From an uncultured Bacteroidales bacterium (lineage in GTDB: Bacteria > Bacteroidota > Bacteroidia > Bacteroidales > WCHB1-69): 64,000 nucleotides of DNA. The position numbers and the translations under genes were made by a program. Below are positions 40,785 to 52,128 of the stretch, piece by piece (within the stretch, counting starts at the first letter, position 1; every line of letters begins with the position of its first letter). Under the pieces are notes generated by a model. That model searched no databases. It worked only from the letters and a program-made list of their open reading frames with translations, and had not been told where the DNA came from. Location of the stretch: contig CAJOFJ010000009.1 in assembly GCA_905233625.1 (NCBI GenBank), positions 125,666 through 189,665 on the forward strand, read 5' to 3'.

Positions 40785-43700
40785 ATGAAAAAAATTCTAT
40801 TTTTTCTGACACTTTTCCTGCTAAGTGTGGGAATGTCAATTGCGCAAAATGTAATCTATGTTGACCCGGAAGCCTCCGACGGCGACCTGATCGTGTATAA
40901 CGGCGTGACAGGTGTGGCCTATTCTACCTGTAAAGCCGCTGTGGCTGCCGCTTCCGTCGGTGATACAGTAAGGCTGCTCAGTGATATTGTTGAAACACCT
41001 CAAAACGTAAGTGGTATAACTGAAAATCCTGAGAATTGCTGTATTGTTGTGGATCGTATTGTGTTGGATGGACAAGGACATTCCCTGCATCCTGCATCAT
41101 CCGTCAATGAGATAATTTATACCAAAGGCGGAACCATTATGAACTTGGTGCTAAATGGATATGCTTTCAAGGGGATTTATGCTTGGGGTTATAATCCTCC
41201 CGCCAATATGAATGCAGATCTGCTCCTTGACAACGTGACCATAAACAATGTAATCTATACTTTTCACATAGATGGTGACAAACCTCAAAATGTTTCAGTA
41301 ATTATAAAAAATTCATCTATTAATGGATGGACAAGTTATAGTCCTGTTTTCAAAAGTTATACAGTTATTGATAGTGAATTTGGCGAAAGTAATGGATATG
41401 CTTTTTTTAGACCCTATGGTCCTGTAGTGGTAGAGGGAACTTCTTTCTCTGACGGCTACACATTAGATCCGCGTTTGGCTTCGATTCTGTTGAATGATTG
41501 CGAATTGGGTGGAACACCCCTCACGTCTGAAAATTTAAGCGATTTTGTGGATCCGGACTATACGGATGAAAGCCAATGGAAAGCCGTTGTTGTGAATGAA
41601 GGTTATGCTGCCAATGCCGAAGGCGAGATTACCGCTGGTATTTATGGCGGTAATTTGGATGTTTTGAACTCTATGTGCGCCGATGGCTATAGGGGCGTTC
41701 CGATTCCAGGAACAGATCCGCAGCAATATCTTGTGACACCTATTTATTATATCCATTTTAATTCCAGTGGCGGTACAGGCACCATGGAAAGTGTCTATGT
41801 GCCTCGCGAAGCTCCGAAAAATGTCTATACCGTGCCTGCCTGCACCTTCACCCACACGGTTCCTTTTAAGAATTGGACAACCCAGCCCAACGGTGGCGGA
41901 ACCGATGTCGCTGTGGATGCTGTGATGACGCTTACTTCCGACACCACTCTCTATGCCAAATGGAGTTGCGTGGCTATGATCGGCAATACCCCCTACGCCA
42001 CTTTGCCAGAGGCTATTACTGCTGCTACAAGTGGTGCCACCATCACGATTGTGGACAATATCACTCCAGACGCAGTGGCCAATATCACTTTGGATAAGTC
42101 GTTGACCATAACGGCAGAGACTCCAGGCAAATACACCATTGCCGACCACCACTTTACCCTTAGCGGCAATACTGTGGAGGTGACCGTGAGCAACTTGAAT
42201 TTCTCCGGAGACTCCTATATCAACGCCAATAACGGCAAAGGTTTAACCGTTGATCATGTGAATGCGACAGTGAATCCACAAAAAATTACAGGGCGATCCG
42301 CCTTCATCGTATTAAGCACCTCTGAAAATACCACAGGGCTTAACTTCACATTAACCAATAGTAACATCGTCAACACTTTTGGCACGGATTATTATGGTGC
42401 GTACGTTTTCGGATGGGCATTTCTCTCTTCAGCCAATATTTCGAACAACACTTTTGGCTCTGCCGACTATCGCTGCCATTTTGTAGCTGTTAAGCTGATG
42501 AACGTAACCGATGGAACAGAATATCATTTTTCGGATAATACATTTTATGGTACAACTGACTACTATTTTGCGGCTTTCGATTTGTATCAAAACAATTCTC
42601 GGGCGAATTCCTATACGGCGTGGGGCGAAAACAATGTTCTTGATGTAGTAGGTACAGGTCCAAGAGTAGCATACGACATAGAAAGAACTGGTAATGCCAA
42701 TGCGCAGATTGTTGTACTGGATAATGGTACGACCATAAACGGAACCCCCATCACGACCAACGATTTTGAAAACGAGATTCCCGTTGCCCAATTCAACGGT
42801 CACTATGCGGTGGATGTGGCGATGGATGCGAGCGGCAAATACACGGCCGGTACCTACTCCGAAAATGTGACTAAGGACTTTTGTGCTTCAGGCTATGCCG
42901 CCTTCGCCAATGGCACTGATCCGGAAACTTATACCATTGCGGAAGCATATACAGTTAAGTACGATGCTAACAAGACTCCGAATCAAGATACCATTATTTA
43001 TATAAAGAAGTCGGTGGCTGCACACGAAGTAATAACCAACCCGTTCACCAATGATGCGTATAGCTTTGAATCCTGGAACACCGATGCTTATGGTGGGGGA
43101 ACTTCCTATGCTCCAGGCGCTAATTTGGACCTTGCATCTGATGTAACCCTTTACGCCCAATGGACTTACGTGGCTATGATCGGCTCCACCGGTTACGGCT
43201 CACTACAAGCAGCCGCTGACGCTGCATACGGTATGACAGGCAACGTAACCATTGACTTGGTAAAAGACATTGACGCTGATTACGCTGTAATTCGCCAAAA
43301 AGACAATTTGGATATTACGATTAAAGGTAATAACCACACCATGAACGGCCAGATTTTCATAACTGCACAGGGTGTTAACAGCAACAATACAAGCGTGACC
43401 ATAGATAATTTCAACTTCAACATTAATTATGACACCTACACATTGCAACCAGCAACGGACGCTGTAGTGTATATCCCTGATTGTAGAACAAGTGCAGATC
43501 CTTTTTGGAACCCCAACAATGCTAGCAGCTGGTGGCAGCAGCATGGCATAAACATCGGGGACTTCAACAACTATACGCGTAACATTACGGTAAGAAATTG
43601 TAATTTCAATATGCCTACGCATGGCACGGACCCCACACTTTGTGCTTTTAAGGCTCCTAATAGTTCAGCTAAAGCAAACGGACTCGTTTTGGACTATTTA

Positions 43701-46700
43701 ACGGCCAGCGGAGGACACAGTCTCGCACAAATCGCTGCACCGACGAAAGGTTCTGCAGATACCGCTGTCATTATCAGTAATTGTACCTATACCGAACGTA
43801 CACATAATGGCATCAACATTACATACGGCGAAACCGGTGCCCTTATTGTGATAAGAAACACGAATATTACCACTCCTGAGGGTTATGCGTTAAGGGTGAA
43901 AAATAATGGTCCCAAGTCTCTTTATCTGTCTGACAATCATTTTGAGTCTATTGGAGCAAGTGCAGAAGGACTTGTTTTTAATGACAGCGAAGATGCCAAC
44001 TATTATATCAGCAGTGGCTGGTATGAAGGTCCTATGACCATCACTGCAGCTACTAATCATGTAATTCTCACAGGTGGCACTTACGACCGTCCTGTGGCTG
44101 ACGTGCAAGCATTGTGCGCTCCTGGCTATATGGCTATCGATGCTGATCCATCAGCTGGCTACTGCACAGTAAGAAAGATGAACTGGGTCACCTTCGATGC
44201 CAACGGTGGTACAGGCACGATGGATACCGTTTATTTAGACCCACGCACTCCGCAGACCTATACCGTGCCTGCCTGCACCTTTACCTACACTGGTGGTATC
44301 GACTTCCTGGCATGGAATACCAAAGCCGATGGCACGGGAACCAGCTTTGATCCGGACAATAATGAGACAATTACCATTACTTCCGATACTGTTTTGTATG
44401 CACAATGGGATTGTGTGGCAATGATTGGCGAAACTCCATACGCCACGCTGCAAGCCGCCGTGGATGCAGCCCGTGCTACAATGTCGGGAGACGTTACTGT
44501 CAAGCTGGTTAAGGACTTCACAGCATGGACATTGGTGAGACAGAAAGAGGGTCTTGACCTTACGATTGACGGACAGGACCACATTCTCCGCGGCCAGATT
44601 CTGATTGATGGTGATGGTCGCTCAACCGGTGCTGATTCTTTGATCATCAAAAATATCAATTTTGAGTATGATGATGGTGGTTTCAACAGCTCAACTCCCC
44701 ATGCGTTTGTATATTTTGTAAAAGAATCGGGTCTCATTGCAACGAGCGCACACAATTATGCACACAATGTGTTGGTTCAAAACTGTTCGTTCGACGGTCT
44801 GGACAGAATCACCTACTATCCGACCTACGCGGTGTTCTCTCCGAATGGACAGGGCGGTATTTACAACATCACCCTCGACCATCTGTATGCTACCAACGTC
44901 TTTACTCCCGCGTTGATGAATTCCACCAACAATCTCACCATCACCAATTACAAGGCAGATGAGGTGACAGAAGGTATTAACATTCCTGGCGGTTCAGGAG
45001 ATATTACGCTGGAATATGATACGGTTTCGAGCGAAACCTATGCTTTGCGTATCAGAGACAATGGTACAAGAACCTCCAATCTGGACAACAACCATTTTGT
45101 CGGTACTAATTCCATTCTGACGGGTAATAGTGGCACCCTCAACATTGCCGGTGGCCGTTATGATGGTCCTCTGGGTTACCATACGGGTTATGATGCGGAT
45201 AATGATGCTACGGTTTACAGCATCACGGGCGGTACGTTCAACGAAGATGTAACCAAGAAGTGTGCAGAGGGTTACGCCGCCTTCGCCAATGGCACTAATC
45301 CCGAAACATGGACAGTGTATCCTGCCTACAAGGTTAAATACGTTGCCAACAATGGTACCGATGCCAGCGATTCCATTTATGTCCGCCAATCCGAAGGTAC
45401 GGTTGTTGTGAAAGCATGTGACTACACGAAGGATGGTTATACTTTCACCAAATGGAATCTCCAAGCCGACGGCAACGGTTCTGGTGTTTATCCAGGCGTT
45501 GCCTATCCGCTCACAGCCGATGTCACCTTCTACGCCCAGTGGGGACTGAATGTTGTGTATAATGTAGATCAGGACTTTTATTACGCTGCTTTGTCCACCG
45601 CATTGAATGAGGCCAATCCTGGCGACACTTTACGCCTGTTGGAGAATCTCGATTTGAGCCGTTCGGTCGAATTTTCGCAGGAGCAAACCCTCGATTTGAA
45701 TACCAAGACTATCAACAGCACGGTTCAGTATGCACTGAAAGTTACCGATGGAAAGGTTAATATCAAGAACGGTACTATCAACAGCAATAAGACATACGCA
45801 GTGTACTGCGATGGCACGGCTAAATTGAATATTGTGGATTGCAATGTTAATGCTACGCAATATACCGTGGTAAATAATAGTACGGATACTCTTACCTTTA
45901 CCAATGGTACTATTGTTAACACTTATTCTTCCTCCGGTCATTATACCATTCAGAATAAGCAATCAGGTGTTATCATGGTGTCTGGTGTAACTATACCTGA
46001 CGGAAAAAATTATCTCGTGGACAATGTTACCACTGGTACTATCAAACTCAATAACCATTGCAACATCACAGGCGGTGATTATGTTGTGCGTAATAATGCT
46101 GCTGCTGGAAAAATTTACATCGACAATAGTACAATAACGGGTACTGCTAGTTATGCATATGTCGTTTATCCTAACAAAGGGGGACAGATGTATATCAGCA
46201 ATAGTGAAATTAATGCACCGGCAGGTTATTGTGTTTATGTCGATGGTTCTTCTTCGACGCCCTATGTTGATATCAACAATTGTACGCTTAATGCTGAACG
46301 TAGAGGTATTCAAAATGCCACCATTGGTAGGGTTGACATTCATGGCAATACAACAATTACCTTGAATAGCACAAATCAAGCCCAATATGGCGTATATCAA
46401 AGTACTGCTGGTACCCTTAACGTTGGAGGTTATATAGACGAGAATGATAATTTGGTCGCAGATGGAACAGTTACTATTACTATTAATCCATCTATTTCTG
46501 GAACCAATTGTGGTGCATACGTTTCTAATGGTGTTTTGAACATCTTTGGAAATACAAATATTAATGCAGCAGGTCAATATGCCACTGCAGGTGTTATTTG
46601 TGCTGGTTCTGGCATGACAAATATCTCTGGTGGTACGATTACTGCAGACAATGCTTGTGTCATCCCCAGAGAAGGAGCAATCCTCAATATTTCTGGCGGT

Positions 46701-49700
46701 ACGTTCAACCTTACTGGTGACAACGCCAAGGGTATTTATAGTGCCAACACTGGTAATAAAGCAAAAATCGCCATCTCTGGTGGTGCCTTCAACATTTCTG
46801 GCAACAATGCAAATGCTTTCTATTTGACAGGTATGGATACAGTGAGTGTGACAGGAGGTTCTATTGCTGCTACAGGCACTAACGATACCCTGTTCAACAC
46901 AACTGGCAATGGTGCAGTAGTAACGGTTGAGGAAATCTCTGCTACCGCAAGCAACATTTTCAATTGCGGTGCTAACGATTCCATCACAGTGAACGGCGGT
47001 ACATTTAATGTCGATGGAGAGTGGCTGACCAATGCAGGTAAAGTCTATCTCAATGGTGGTACTTTCATTTCAAGTAATGAATCCAGTGTGATTAACAATG
47101 GTACACTACACGTGAACAAGGGATGGTATAACTCTAATCTGACCGCGAATACACGTAGTGTCAAGAAGTACATAGCCAGAACAGGATCTGAAGAACCCAC
47201 TTATAAGGATAATGCATATCTGATTCCTGTAGACGCCGATTCTGTGGCGGCAGCAGGTCTTACCGGAAGCTATTACCAGCTGGGTAACACCATTACTTAT
47301 CATAGCAATGATGGGGCTGACAATAAGCTTGAACAGTATAAACCCATTGATGAGTCCGTCACTCTGCTTGCTGATGATGCTTTCCCGGCTTCTGTGTTGA
47401 TTGCTAATTGGAATACCCTGGCCGACGGTACTGGGACTGCTTATGCACCCGGTTCATCTTCACCTGCTACTAATGCTGACCTCGACCTTTATGCACAGTG
47501 GAAAAATGTCCTCAATGCCAATACGGGTAATTACTACAATACCCTTCAACCTGCCATTGATGCCGCTACCGCTGGCGACAGCCTCGTGGTGCTGGCTGAT
47601 ATGAATATTGTTGAAACCGGTGATGCCGGCAGAATCAAGGTGAATAAGTCAATTGTCATTAACGGAGAAAAGCATCTTATCACCACTAAGGCAACTCGTG
47701 GTCTTGGATTGGAAAATGGCTCGAATTTAGACGTGACATTGCGTAATTTCTATATGACTTGTAATAATGTTACCAACCAAGGATCAGATGCTATCCGTGG
47801 AGTTCAGATCTATAACACGAGCGCAGGTTCCCACCTCCTGCTTGACAGCTGCCGTATAGTTGTCAGTGGAATTAATGACAGGGGCTATGCCCTTAACTTC
47901 CCTGGCGGTGCTGATAATGTTACCGTCACTGTCAAGAATTCCTATATCCAAGGCTGGGCTGCTTTCAACTGCTATTCAAGGAACTCAACGTTCATTTTTG
48001 ATAATGACACCCTGTATGGCCTCAACACACAGAGCACAAGTACTTATGATAATTTCAACACATTCACCATTGATGGTAGTGGTTCAGACATGGGTTACAA
48101 CAACAATGTCAGTATTTCAAAATCTGTCATTATTGCAGAACAACGTGGTACTTGCACGGAAGGGGTGTTCTGTTGCCAGAACAAAGCTACCTCCAACACC
48201 ATTGTGGTGGACTGTGAGACCAAGATAGTGAACGGTAAAGGCACTGATGCACAGGATGTCAGGGACAAACTACTTATAACGAATACGAACTGTCCCTATA
48301 ATTCTTACACGTTGCCACTTACGGATGAGCAGAAAGCCATTATTGCCAGCGATGCCGCCGGCCGTAGATTTGGCCTTACAGATACTGGAGATGATGTGTG
48401 CGGAACGATGACGATGACAAAAGTGTCCCGTCAAGCACGTAACGGTCGTTGTGCTCAAGACATTGGTTTCCATTTGTATTTCGACACCGAAAATTACGCC
48501 AATCATGTGATTGAGGGCGGTTCTGCCAAACTTACGCTCATAGAGGATGTGGTTCTGCAGAAAGATGAGACCGTTGATGTTAATGGTAGGTTCCTTTTGT
48601 TTTTCAAGGATTGGTATAATTCAAACATAACGCATAACATCATCAACAACGGCCACCATATTATTTTGGCTGAAGGTACAAGTTGTGGTACCGATGTGGA
48701 AGTTCCTGATAGCATCTTTGCCGTACCGGCCGGCTTTGACGGCAAAATAGTGCATAAATCCGTGAGCGGTCAGGTACATAAATTTGAGTACTATGCAGCT
48801 CCGTATGTAGCTATCAATGTTAACCGCGACATCAAATATACTTCTCTCCAAACCGCAGCAGATTCTGTGAACACGGGCGACACTGTCCGACTGCTAAGAA
48901 ATATCACTTACAGCACTACCAGCGACAGGGTGATAATTGATGGAAAGAACCTTACTCTTGACTTGTATGGAGATACCATTTCTACTTCCTTTAGCGGCAC
49001 CATTGCTGGTAGCTATGCTGCTATTCAGCTGAAAAGTGGTTACCTTGAAGTCAAGGACACAAGAGGAGAGGGCGTCATAAGAGCTACAAACAGAGGAAGT
49101 GCCGTACTGTTGGGAACAAGTACGAGTGCTGGTGGCAATGCCTCTTTCACCTTGAACAGCGGCAAACTTGAAGGCGCAGCAGCTTCAAACACTTGGGGCT
49201 TGTATGTGGTTCTCAATGATGGCGACAGTGTGGTCATCAATGGAGGTGAGGTGGCTGCTAATGGAAGTAGCACCGCCTTGTACAACAAACAAGGAAAAGT
49301 CGTCGTGAACGATGGTCGTATTCAAGGCAACGGTAAAGCCGTTTACAATTATTATGCCTATAATAACACGTATTTCCCGACGACCATCCTCAACGGAGGT
49401 GAAATCCATGGGGGCAATACTAGTTATCCCTGTGTTGATAATGCCGGTGGTACATTTATCATGAATAATGGCACAATCACCATCGCAGGTATGACGGGAA
49501 TTTCATCGGGAACCAGCTATGGTAGAAATGGAGAATTGTACATCAATGGAGGTGTTATCAGTGATGAGGGATTAACTACCAATACCATCAATACTATCGC
49601 TGGAAGTAAGGGAAAAATCATCATTACTGGTGGTACGTTCAACCTTTCGAATGACAATGCCAATGTTATCAACATTAATGGTCAGGATACAGTAACTGTT

Positions 49701-51782
49701 ACGGGCGGTACGTTTGCAGCTACTGGAGCCAACGATATCATCTTCAAAGGAGCTGGTAACGGAGCCGTGTTCACCATTAGCGATGCAACACTTAATGCTG
49801 CCGCAATGTTCAACCTTGGCAGTGGCGACAGCTGCGTTGTAAGTGGAGGCAAATTTACCGCTACAGACGATATGTTTACTAATGCTGGTAAGCTTACCCT
49901 CAACGGCGGCGTCTTTACCCAAAGTTCAGATAACGCCATCACCAATACGGGCACTTTCACCGTGAACGACGGCTGGTACAGCGAAAGCCTCACCCGTCTC
50001 ACCCGTGGTACACCGCGCTGGCTTAATGGCGATGATATCAGCTATTACGGCACCCCCGAACTGCACCTGATAAAGGTTGCCGATGATGCTGTGGCGGCAG
50101 CCGGACTTACCGGTAACTACTGGCAGCTGGGTAACACCATCACCTACGATGCCAACGGTGGTACCGGTTCCGAATCCCAAGATAAGGTTAAAGACGAGAC
50201 TGTCCAATTGTCCGACGGTACTGGCTTCAGCTATGAAGGCAACAACCTCTATGGTTGGAATACCCAGGACGACGGTAACGGCACTCCATACGAATTTGGC
50301 GCTGATTACAGCGACAATGCAGATTTGACGCTTTATGCGGTTTGGAATGCTACTTTGAAGATTACCAGTCTGGACACTGTAGATGTGACTTGCTATCACC
50401 AAAATAACGGAAAGGTTGAAGTAAACATCGCTGGTGGTGTGTCTCCGTTCCAATATGTGCTTTTGGGTGGTTCATTGACCAAGAATGATACGGTTGATAT
50501 TGCTGCAAGAACTTATACTTTTGAGAACTTAAAACCAGGTGTTGATTATTATGTGATTGTAAATGATGGTAGTTTCTCAGACACATCCATAAAATTCACC
50601 ATTTCACAGCCCGACACCTTGGTGATCACTGCCCTCACCGTTCCTGAGAATCCTTGCCCGTTGATGGGTTCGGGAACCTATGATGTGAGTGTGAGCGTAG
50701 AGGGTGGTAACACGGGTGCTTATACCTATACATGGAGCGAAGCAGCTGTGAATATCGACGCTAATGCCACTACGGTTGTTCCTGGTGACGATGACCGCGA
50801 CAGCACTTATACAGTCGCTGTGACTGTGACCGACAGCAAGGGTTGTGTAGGTACTGCAACCACCACTTTCTCTGTCAGTCCGGTTATTTCCGATGATGCG
50901 ACGGTACATCACAATACCGACATGACCATCGATACGGTGAGATCGAGTATTGTGCAAGGTTGCGACACGATTATCAGAGATCTGGGTACTCCGACCATCA
51001 CCACAACCATTCCGGGCTATCCTATTGACCGTATCGAGATTACCAATAATCTCAGTACCTTCGACACGATCTTCTACATTGGTACCAATGAGGTTGTCTG
51101 GACGGCCACGGATACTTGCGGACATACGGTAACTTGCACGCAAATCGTGATTGTCACCGCCGCACCTTGTCCTAACGCTGTTGATTATGAAGGGAATGTT
51201 TATCCCACTATTCGTCTGGGTTGCACATGCTGGACTGCCGAGAACTTGAAATCTACAAAATACAGCGATGGTAGAAACATTGACAATGTGATGACATACG
51301 TATCCGATCTTCATCCCAATGCTGATGAAAACGCTGCTATTTATGGTCATTTGTACGATTGGTATGCCGCTGCCGATACGAGTAGTAAGAGTGTAGCCGA
51401 AATTGAGGCACTCAACGCCCAGGGTAAACATGTTCAGGGTATCTGCCCCGATGGTTGGTATTTGCCCAATAATGCAGATTTTGACGCCTTGGATGTTTAT
51501 GAAACTCGTGATTTGAGATCTACCGACAATTGGATTACTACCAGTGGTATTGGTGTGGGTACCAACGCTACAGGTTTCAACGCTGAACCAGGTGGTTATT
51601 ACAATTGTACAACTGGCAGATTCGAGGATATGGGTACCGTGAGCTACTTCTGGTCATGTCATCCTGTGTATGATATGTCCACCGGAGCCATGATTGCCTA
51701 CGTTTGCGAGAGACTCCAGAAATCACAGGAATTACCTCGTTGCGACGGTCTCAGCGTAAGATGCGTGCTGATGTATGAATAA
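40785..51782 (+). CDS. Giant secreted beta-helix/Flg_new/FISUMP surface protein
   Basis: A 3665-residue exported protein; signal peptide about 1-21. Long parallel-beta-helix segments alternate with six Listeria-Bacteroides (Flg_new/InlB B-repeat-like) modules, at about residues 320-395, 720-795, 1132-1209, 1512-1586, 2167-2241 and 3116-3188. Each module ends WNT...LYAQW and most are followed by a restart such as AMIGxTPYATLxAAxxAA. Two ~175-residue segments are near duplicates (about 1970-2170 and 2945-3120). Then come a SprB-like repeat (3190-3275), a PKD/HYR-like region, and a FISUMP domain (about 3463-3665, YPTIRLGCTCWTAENLK ... SVRCVLMYE). No T9SS C-terminal domain. Likely an adhesin; export route unclear. 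Confidence 0.88.
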   Translation: MKKILFFLTLFLLSVGMSIAQNVIYVDPEASDGDLIVYNGVTGVAYSTCKAAVAAASVGDTVRLLSDIVETPQNVSGITENPENCCIVVDRIVLDGQGHSLHPASSVNEIIYTKGGTIMNLVLNGYAFKGIYAWGYNPPANMNADLLLDNVTINNVIYTFHIDGDKPQNVSVIIKNSSINGWTSYSPVFKSYTVIDSEFGESNGYAFFRPYGPVVVEGTSFSDGYTLDPRLASILLNDCELGGTPLTSENLSDFVDPDYTDESQWKAVVVNEGYAANAEGEITAGIYGGNLDVLNSMCADGYRGVPIPGTDPQQYLVTPIYYIHFNSSGGTGTMESVYVPREAPKNVYTVPACTFTHTVPFKNWTTQPNGGGTDVAVDAVMTLTSDTTLYAKWSCVAMIGNTPYATLPEAITAATSGATITIVDNITPDAVANITLDKSLTITAETPGKYTIADHHFTLSGNTVEVTVSNLNFSGDSYINANNGKGLTVDHVNATVNPQKITGRSAFIVLSTSENTTGLNFTLTNSNIVNTFGTDYYGAYVFGWAFLSSANISNNTFGSADYRCHFVAVKLMNVTDGTEYHFSDNTFYGTTDYYFAAFDLYQNNSRANSYTAWGENNVLDVVGTGPRVAYDIERTGNANAQIVVLDNGTTINGTPITTNDFENEIPVAQFNGHYAVDVAMDASGKYTAGTYSENVTKDFCASGYAAFANGTDPETYTIAEAYTVKYDANKTPNQDTIIYIKKSVAAHEVITNPFTNDAYSFESWNTDAYGGGTSYAPGANLDLASDVTLYAQWTYVAMIGSTGYGSLQAAADAAYGMTGNVTIDLVKDIDADYAVIRQKDNLDITIKGNNHTMNGQIFITAQGVNSNNTSVTIDNFNFNINYDTYTLQPATDAVVYIPDCRTSADPFWNPNNASSWWQQHGINIGDFNNYTRNITVRNCNFNMPTHGTDPTLCAFKAPNSSAKANGLVLDYLTASGGHSLAQIAAPTKGSADTAVIISNCTYTERTHNGINITYGETGALIVIRNTNITTPEGYALRVKNNGPKSLYLSDNHFESIGASAEGLVFNDSEDANYYISSGWYEGPMTITAATNHVILTGGTYDRPVADVQALCAPGYMAIDADPSAGYCTVRKMNWVTFDANGGTGTMDTVYLDPRTPQTYTVPACTFTYTGGIDFLAWNTKADGTGTSFDPDNNETITITSDTVLYAQWDCVAMIGETPYATLQAAVDAARATMSGDVTVKLVKDFTAWTLVRQKEGLDLTIDGQDHILRGQILIDGDGRSTGADSLIIKNINFEYDDGGFNSSTPHAFVYFVKESGLIATSAHNYAHNVLVQNCSFDGLDRITYYPTYAVFSPNGQGGIYNITLDHLYATNVFTPALMNSTNNLTITNYKADEVTEGINIPGGSGDITLEYDTVSSETYALRIRDNGTRTSNLDNNHFVGTNSILTGNSGTLNIAGGRYDGPLGYHTGYDADNDATVYSITGGTFNEDVTKKCAEGYAAFANGTNPETWTVYPAYKVKYVANNGTDASDSIYVRQSEGTVVVKACDYTKDGYTFTKWNLQADGNGSGVYPGVAYPLTADVTFYAQWGLNVVYNVDQDFYYAALSTALNEANPGDTLRLLENLDLSRSVEFSQEQTLDLNTKTINSTVQYALKVTDGKVNIKNGTINSNKTYAVYCDGTAKLNIVDCNVNATQYTVVNNSTDTLTFTNGTIVNTYSSSGHYTIQNKQSGVIMVSGVTIPDGKNYLVDNVTTGTIKLNNHCNITGGDYVVRNNAAAGKIYIDNSTITGTASYAYVVYPNKGGQMYISNSEINAPAGYCVYVDGSSSTPYVDINNCTLNAERRGIQNATIGRVDIHGNTTITLNSTNQAQYGVYQSTAGTLNVGGYIDENDNLVADGTVTITINPSISGTNCGAYVSNGVLNIFGNTNINAAGQYATAGVICAGSGMTNISGGTITADNACVIPREGAILNISGGTFNLTGDNAKGIYSANTGNKAKIAISGGAFNISGNNANAFYLTGMDTVSVTGGSIAATGTNDTLFNTTGNGAVVTVEEISATASNIFNCGANDSITVNGGTFNVDGEWLTNAGKVYLNGGTFISSNESSVINNGTLHVNKGWYNSNLTANTRSVKKYIARTGSEEPTYKDNAYLIPVDADSVAAAGLTGSYYQLGNTITYHSNDGADNKLEQYKPIDESVTLLADDAFPASVLIANWNTLADGTGTAYAPGSSSPATNADLDLYAQWKNVLNANTGNYYNTLQPAIDAATAGDSLVVLADMNIVETGDAGRIKVNKSIVINGEKHLITTKATRGLGLENGSNLDVTLRNFYMTCNNVTNQGSDAIRGVQIYNTSAGSHLLLDSCRIVVSGINDRGYALNFPGGADNVTVTVKNSYIQGWAAFNCYSRNSTFIFDNDTLYGLNTQSTSTYDNFNTFTIDGSGSDMGYNNNVSISKSVIIAEQRGTCTEGVFCCQNKATSNTIVVDCETKIVNGKGTDAQDVRDKLLITNTNCPYNSYTLPLTDEQKAIIASDAAGRRFGLTDTGDDVCGTMTMTKVSRQARNGRCAQDIGFHLYFDTENYANHVIEGGSAKLTLIEDVVLQKDETVDVNGRFLLFFKDWYNSNITHNIINNGHHIILAEGTSCGTDVEVPDSIFAVPAGFDGKIVHKSVSGQVHKFEYYAAPYVAINVNRDIKYTSLQTAADSVNTGDTVRLLRNITYSTTSDRVIIDGKNLTLDLYGDTISTSFSGTIAGSYAAIQLKSGYLEVKDTRGEGVIRATNRGSAVLLGTSTSAGGNASFTLNSGKLEGAAASNTWGLYVVLNDGDSVVINGGEVAANGSSTALYNKQGKVVVNDGRIQGNGKAVYNYYAYNNTYFPTTILNGGEIHGGNTSYPCVDNAGGTFIMNNGTITIAGMTGISSGTSYGRNGELYINGGVISDEGLTTNTINTIAGSKGKIIITGGTFNLSNDNANVININGQDTVTVTGGTFAATGANDIIFKGAGNGAVFTISDATLNAAAMFNLGSGDSCVVSGGKFTATDDMFTNAGKLTLNGGVFTQSSDNAITNTGTFTVNDGWYSESLTRLTRGTPRWLNGDDISYYGTPELHLIKVADDAVAAAGLTGNYWQLGNTITYDANGGTGSESQDKVKDETVQLSDGTGFSYEGNNLYGWNTQDDGNGTPYEFGADYSDNADLTLYAVWNATLKITSLDTVDVTCYHQNNGKVEVNIAGGVSPFQYVLLGGSLTKNDTVDIAARTYTFENLKPGVDYYVIVNDGSFSDTSIKFTISQPDTLVITALTVPENPCPLMGSGTYDVSVSVEGGNTGAYTYTWSEAAVNIDANATTVVPGDDDRDSTYTVAVTVTDSKGCVGTATTTFSVSPVISDDATVHHNTDMTIDTVRSSIVQGCDTIIRDLGTPTITTTIPGYPIDRIEITNNLSTFDTIFYIGTNEVVWTATDTCGHTVTCTQIVIVTAAPCPNAVDYEGNVYPTIRLGCTCWTAENLKSTKYSDGRNIDNVMTYVSDLHPNADENAAIYGHLYDWYAAADTSSKSVAEIEALNAQGKHVQGICPDGWYLPNNADFDALDVYETRDLRSTDNWITTSGIGVGTNATGFNAEPGGYYNCTTGRFEDMGTVSYFWSCHPVYDMSTGAMIAYVCERLQKSQELPRCDGLSVRCVLMYE
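46690..47290 (+). repeat. Internal duplicated module, copy A
   Basis: Encodes a stretch parallel to 49620-50150: DTVSVTGG, NGAVVTV, NAGKVYLNGG, NKGWYNSNLT, AAAGLTGSYYQLGNTITY, leading into an Flg_new module. This is a duplication within the giant gene. Confidence 0.7.
49620..50150 (+). repeat. Internal duplicated module, copy B
   Basis: Encodes DTVTVTGG, NGAVFTI, NAGKLTLNGG, NDGWYSESLT and AAAGLTGNYWQLGNTITY in the same order as copy A at 46690-47290, again leading into an Flg_new module. Confidence 0.7.
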
Positions 51783-51810
51783 TTGATTCGTATTACACAA
51801 CGTAACACCT

Positions 51811-51845
51811 AAAAAAGGGGGGCGATTTAGCCCCCCTTTTTTTTT
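51811..51845. terminator. Strong bidirectional terminator after the giant gene
   Basis: AAAAAAGGGGGGC and GCCCCCCTTTTTT form a 13-bp stem with a 6-base loop and end in a T run, 28 bases after the giant-gene stop. Confidence 0.95.
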
Positions 51846-51903
51846 CAGTCTTTGCGGTATTAGATAAATTAGCCCCTTTTCTTTGATAGTTAATAATTTT
51901 TTT

Positions 51904-51936
51904 TTTGGAGTCATTATATAAAATTGTTTATATTTG
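51904..51936 (+). promoter_or_regulatory. Promoter upstream of the small HTH gene and FISUMP genes
   Basis: TTTG (51904-51907), 21 bases, TATATTTG (51929-51936). It lies 192 bases before the ATG at 52129, leaving a long AT-rich leader in which nothing else was recognised. The upstream terminator makes this the start of a new transcription unit. Confidence 0.55.
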
Positions 51937-52128
51937 CATATTGTAATTTAGGGAATGTGTAAAGTATATTTAATTTTATAAATATTTGATTTATAACACG
52001 TTTAGGATAAGATTCTGAAGATAAACACTTGCTGTTGATTTACTAAAAAATTACTTTTTCTTACTATTTTTAACTTTTCCTATACTAAAAAGAAGCCTTT
52101 TTTGCATGAATATGTAAAAAAATAAAAA

